From positions 1-34,687 of the forward strand of contig WRIW01000019.1 of the NCBI GenBank assembly GCA_009782505.1: DNA of 34,687 nt. The letters are read 5' to 3'. Below are positions 32,009-34,687 of the stretch, one piece after another. This DNA is from Clostridiales bacterium. Its GTDB lineage: Bacteria > Bacillota > Peptococcia > DRI-13 > UBA5745. The position numbers and the translations under genes are program-made. Position 1 is the stretch's first letter; the number at the start of each line of letters is the position of its first letter. A model generated the notes under the pieces. It was not told the origin of the DNA. It was given only the letters and a program-made list of their open reading frames with translations, and did not search any database.

Positions 32009-33358
32009 TTATAGTTGCGCCAGCTCGTACATGGCCTGGGCATAGATCTGCCCCAGGAGCACCAACCGGTCGACGTCGATGAATTCGTTTGGCTGGTGGA
32101 ATGGATAGACGTCCCCGGGAAAAAGGGGCCCGTAAGCAAGTATATTCGGCATAGACCTGGCGTAGGTCCCTCCGCCTGTGGATACCGGCTCATACTCCAG
32201 CCCTGTTTTCTCCCGAAATACGCGCATCAGAGTCTCCACCAGATAACCGTCCTTCGGCACATAGAGGGGCGGCTGATGGCTAAACGAATCGATGTTGAAC
32301 CCGCCTTGCGCGAAGCTGCTTTCCAATGCGGAGAGTATGCCGTCCTTGGACACGGTCACCGGGTAACGGATATCCAGCCCGCCCCGTACGCAGCTGCCAT
32401 CCCCCTCAAGCAAGCCCAGGTTCACACTTAGCGCCCCGGACGGCTCGTCGGAGACGGCGACGGCGAGGTTTTCTCCTGCGGTCTCCTTTGTCAGGATGTG
32501 GGTCAGGAAAGAAAAGGCGTCCTGCATAGCCAGGGGCAAATCCTGGCGGGACAGGAGCTCCAGCAGGGGGAAGCAGGCGTTCTGCCCGTGCTGAGGCGTG
32601 CTGCCGTGGGCTGATCGCCCCGCGGTTTCCAGCTTGACCTGCCTGCCGCTTACGTTCAGCACGGCTTCGGCTTTATCCGGCACCATATTGATAGCGTTAC
32701 CCGCCTTCAGGCTCTCCAGGGATATATCTGTATAAGGATCGCCCGCCTGATTCGCGGCCCCGGCCAGCTCCTCCGCTGTGAACTCCCGTGAAAACCTCAC
32801 ATGGAGGATGCCTTTCTCCGCGTATATCACGGGGAAATCCGCGTCCGGCGTGAAGCCCGCCACAGGAAGCTCTTCTTTCGTAGCATAATACGCCATATCG
32901 GCAAAAGCTCCCTGCTCCTCGCAGGTTCCAAATATGATCCGTATGCGCCGGCCCAGGGAGAGACCGCTGTCTTTGATGGCTTTCAGGCCATACAGCGCGG
33001 CAAATATCGGTCCTTTGTTGTCGATGGCTCCGCGGCCGAAGATTTTCCCGTCTTCGATCATGCCGGCATAAGGCGGATTTACCCACCCTTCTCCCGCCGG
33101 CACCACGTCCAGATGGCCAAGCACGGCGATCATTTCGTCTCCGTCGCCGTACTCCGCCCACCCCGCCTGGCCGTCTACGTCCTTGACCGCGAAGCCCATC
33201 TGCTCCGCGGTGCGCAAGGCGTGCTCCAGCGCCCTTGCGGCGCCGGGCCCGTTTGGCTTCCCTTCTTCCGGCGGCTGGGCGTCGCTTTGGATCCGCAGAT
33301 TGGTGCATAGAGCGCGGATCATCTCATCCTTCAGTTGGATCATGGCGTCTTCAAACAT
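32009..33358 (-). CDS. pepV: PepV-like M20 dipeptidase
   Basis: A 449-residue zinc peptidase of the M20 family, PepV branch, that hydrolyses dipeptides in the cytoplasm. Metal and catalytic residues: His82 and catalytic Asp84 in GHLDVVPAGEGW, bridging Asp113 in GRGAIDNKGP, and GTCEEQGAFAD (144-154) with the Glu pair; the distal ligand is His in YPFHQPNEF. The lid region has SAHGSTPQHGQNA. The Cys before the Glu pair replaces the usual Asp (GTDEESG), a minor change. GGGGG lies about 13 bases before the ATG. It is transcribed just ahead of the helicase gene and divergent from mscL. Confidence 0.92.
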   Translation of the reverse strand: MFEDAMIQLKDEMIRALCTNLRIQSDAQPPEEGKPNGPGAARALEHALRTAEQMGFAVKDVDGQAGWAEYGDGDEMIAVLGHLDVVPAGEGWVNPPYAGMIEDGKIFGRGAIDNKGPIFAALYGLKAIKDSGLSLGRRIRIIFGTCEEQGAFADMAYYATKEELPVAGFTPDADFPVIYAEKGILHVRFSREFTAEELAGAANQAGDPYTDISLESLKAGNAINMVPDKAEAVLNVSGRQVKLETAGRSAHGSTPQHGQNACFPLLELLSRQDLPLAMQDAFSFLTHILTKETAGENLAVAVSDEPSGALSVNLGLLEGDGSCVRGGLDIRYPVTVSKDGILSALESSFAQGGFNIDSFSHQPPLYVPKDGYLVETLMRVFREKTGLEYEPVSTGGGTYARSMPNILAYGPLFPGDVYPFHQPNEFIDVDRLVLLGQIYAQAMYELAQL

Positions 33359-33442
33359 CGGTGGCTCATCCCCCTTGCCGCTTCTCTCCGAATGTGCTAA
33401 GATAAACCGACATAGCTAATGTTATCATACGGGGGTACGATA

Positions 33443-33877
33443 ATGAAGAACTTTTTTAATGAGTTTAAAACATTCGCGCTCAAAGGCAACGTAATGAATC
33501 TTGCCATTGGGGTGATCATCGGGGCGGCTTTCGGGGCGGTGGTCGCCTCCCTCACGGACAATATCATTTCACCGATCATCGGCTTGTTTACCGGGCAAAA
33601 CTTCGACGGGCTGGAGCTGGAGTTTCTGGGCGTAAGCCTGAGGTACGGCGCTTTCATCACCAGTGTGATCAATTTTGTGATCATGGCTTTTGTGGTTTTC
33701 CTCCTCGTAAAGATGATGAACAAGCTTGTCGCCCTCTCTGAGAAGCCCCGGGAAGCCGCGGCGGAGGAAGAGCCGCCCAAACGCGTCTGCCCGTACTGCC
33801 TGACGGAGATCCACGACGAGGCCACCCGCTGCCCGGCCTGTACGTCGGAGTTGGCCGTAGAGCCGGCTGCCGGGTAA
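33443..33877 (+). CDS. mscL: Large-conductance mechanosensitive channel with zinc-ribbon tail
   Basis: 144 residues from the ATG at 33443, which has GGGGG 7 bases upstream; an in-frame ATG at 33419 has no ribosome binding site. The MscL part (1-100) has the N-terminal amphipathic helix FFNEFKTFALKGNVMNLAIG, TM1 with the gate glycines (GVIIGAAFGAVVASL), and TM2 (FITSVINFVIMAFVVFLLV). The C-terminal part adds a zinc ribbon, CPYC (116-119) and CPAC (130-133), replacing the usual helical bundle end. The channel opens under membrane tension and releases solutes on osmotic downshock. The zinc-ribbon tail is known in some Firmicutes MscL proteins; its role is unclear. Confidence 0.95.
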   Translation: MKNFFNEFKTFALKGNVMNLAIGVIIGAAFGAVVASLTDNIISPIIGLFTGQNFDGLELEFLGVSLRYGAFITSVINFVIMAFVVFLLVKMMNKLVALSEKPREAAAEEEPPKRVCPYCLTEIHDEATRCPACTSELAVEPAAG

Positions 33878-33932
33878 ACCTTTCGCCCAAACTTTCGACT
33901 GGAAGGTGGAAGGTAAACTTTTCAACGCCCCA

Positions 33933-33961
33933 TTGACTTGTCACCTTGTATTGAGTAAAAT
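33933..33961 (+). promoter_or_regulatory. Sigma-70 promoter of tRNA-Ser
   Basis: TTGACT (33933-33938), a 17-base spacer and TAAAAT (33956-33961) form a near-consensus promoter about 42 bases before the tRNA. Confidence 0.8.
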
Positions 33962-34003
33962 GGGTGAGCGCGGAAACGAGTACTGTACAGTCCGCGACGA
34001 CGT

Positions 34004-34097
34004 GGAGAGATGGCCGAGTTGGCTGAAGGCGGTCGCCTGCTAAGCGATTATACGGTGTCAAGCTGTATCATGGGTTCGAATCCCATTCTCTCCGCCA
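34004..34097 (+). tRNA. tRNA-Ser (anticodon GCU)
   Basis: Acceptor arms GGAGAGA (34004-34010) and TCTCTCC (34087-34093) pair perfectly, followed by discriminator G and encoded CCA. The anticodon loop CTGCTAA (34037-34043) has anticodon GCT (34039-34041), closed by GTCGC/GCGAT. A long class II variable arm and the T-loop GGGTTCGAATCCC are present. It reads AGC and AGU codons. Confidence 0.97.
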
Positions 34098-34106
34098 CCA
34101 ATAAGT

Positions 34107-34151
34107 CAAGTCCAAGTTAAAAATATTTTAGGATATTTTTAGTTGGACTTG
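34107..34151. terminator. Long hairpin after tRNA-Ser
   Basis: Outer arms CAAGTCCAA (34107-34115 / 34143-34151) and inner arms AAAAATAT (34119-34126 / 34133-34140) make a 45-base stem-loop starting 9 bases after the tRNA. It may terminate the tRNA transcript or belong to the junction of the integrated element; no T-tract follows. Confidence 0.6.
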
Positions 34152-34158
34152 GTTGCAT

Positions 34159-34183
34159 CAGCCGCCGTGCTAAACGGCGGCTG
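34159..34183. terminator. GC-rich hairpin between tRNA-Ser and recombinase
   Basis: Perfect 10-bp arms CAGCCGCCGT (34159-34168 / 34174-34183) with loop GCTAA. It lies between convergent genes and could stop transcription from either side, mostly the recombinase that ends at 34196. The flanks are not T-rich. Confidence 0.55.
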
Positions 34184-34195
34184 ATTACTTGTCCG

Positions 34196-34687
34196 TTAAT
34201 GCTTCAACTCAATTATTGTTGATTCCCCTGTTAATCCGTTCCAAGCAATTTCTATCCGATTGCCGGGATAGATGCTAATCCTCTCAACCAGCGCGTCCAA
34301 CACCTGCTTGGATAGCTTCTTCGCTTTGAGCGCGTCCTCGGCAATTTGCCGCAAGCCGGCGACGGATGCCTTATGCGCGGCTTCCTTAATAAGAACAGCT
34401 TGAGCGTTCTTTGCATGTCCAAGGTCGGTATCAAGCACAGTCTTTTCGGACTGGTATTCCTCGGCGGTGATCGCCCGGACAACATATTTTTCGTAGAGGG
34501 CGAGTTTCGCGTCCTCTATCCGTGCTATCTGCCCGTCCACATCAGTTTTTGGTTTGGTCTGCAACGCTGGATCGTCCGCGTTATGAAGGATAGACTTTGC
34601 ATGTTCTCGTATTTGCTTCAAGACAACGGCTTCCAGTTCGCTTGCTACTATTTTGAGCCGGTAGCACTCCGCATCCGGCGCAACGCG
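34196..34687 (-). CDS. Large serine recombinase, C-terminal part
   Basis: 163 residues are visible and the frame stays open to the right edge of the window, so the N-terminal catalytic domain is outside. The visible part is a helical coiled-coil-like region (ADDPALQTKPKTDVDGQIARIEDAKLALYEKYV, then ITAEEYQSEKTVLD) followed by SKQVLDALVERISIYPGNRIEIAWN, the typical C-terminal end of large serine recombinases and transposon resolvases. Its DNA is more AT-rich and its codon use differs from the neighbours. It is convergent with tRNA-Ser, 98 bases away. It is probably the integrase of a mobile element or a remnant of one; whether the resolvase domain is intact cannot be seen. Confidence 0.85.
   Translation of the reverse strand, partial: RVAPDAECYRLKIVASELEAVVLKQIREHAKSILHNADDPALQTKPKTDVDGQIARIEDAKLALYEKYVVRAITAEEYQSEKTVLDTDLGHAKNAQAVLIKEAAHKASVAGLRQIAEDALKAKKLSKQVLDALVERISIYPGNRIEIAWNGLTGESTIIELKH

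Noticed and set aside
31981-32193. N-terminal extension of the DEAD-box helicase
   Set aside because: The extension overlaps the dipeptidase gene, has no helicase similarity, and the ATG at 31980 begins exactly at a normal Q-motif N-terminus.

Overview
The window is a gene-dense stretch of a fairly GC-rich chromosome (my estimate by eye, roughly 55-60% G+C) with strong AGGAGG-type ribosome binding sites. The gene content points to a Firmicutes bacterium, most likely Clostridia: a single-chain PurL with a fused glutaminase, MscL with a zinc-ribbon tail, a PepV-type dipeptidase, and a copper-amine-oxidase-like/SH3 surface protein. No rRNA, ribosomal protein or other phylogenetic marker allows a closer assignment. 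All gaps between genes are shorter than 200 bases.

Left part (1-9100). A minus-strand run encodes, in transcription order, a short-chain dehydrogenase, a stand-alone biotin carrier protein, an isochorismatase-fold cysteine hydrolase, a pyruvate-carboxylase-type carboxyltransferase subunit, a biotin carboxylase, a MoxR AAA+ ATPase and the start of a VWA protein. Two membrane transporters (an MFS permease and a GPH-type symporter) lie on the plus strand, the first divergent from the dehydrogenase across overlapping extended -10 promoters. The carboxyltransferase keeps the metal-site residues of the pyruvate carboxylase family but lacks residues expected for pyruvate binding. Together with the dehydrogenase, hydrolase and transporters this suggests an uncharacterised biotin-dependent catabolic pathway, the best candidate here for an undescribed system. 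A 38-bp tandem repeat sits between the dehydrogenase and the biotin carrier gene.

Middle (9100-21700). A two-HD-domain phosphohydrolase is followed by a minus-strand run that reads, from its promoter, surface protein - argS - pyrG - glpK - OFA-like MFS permease - Ca2+-type P-ATPase. The CTP synthase has lost the catalytic cysteine (Gly384) and histidine (Gln513) of its glutaminase domain and has an altered oxyanion-hole motif, so it should depend on free ammonia. The glutaminase half of PurL in the same window keeps its triad, so the loss is specific to PyrG.

Right part (21700-33900). A URO-D-family protein and a creatininase-family hydrolase (probably IolN-like) form a plus-strand pair. They are followed by a membrane diguanylate cyclase, pyruvate kinase, PurL, a DEAD-box helicase, a PepV-like dipeptidase and MscL. 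Several promoters share an extended -10 of the form TGnTATAAT; two lie inside palindromes. A nested inverted-repeat element that could fold as a multibranched RNA lies between the convergent cyclase and pyruvate kinase genes.

Right end (33900-34687). A tRNA-Ser(GCU) gene with its own promoter is followed by two strong hairpins and the C-terminal part of a large serine recombinase on the minus strand. That part is more AT-rich and probably marks the edge of an integrated mobile element.
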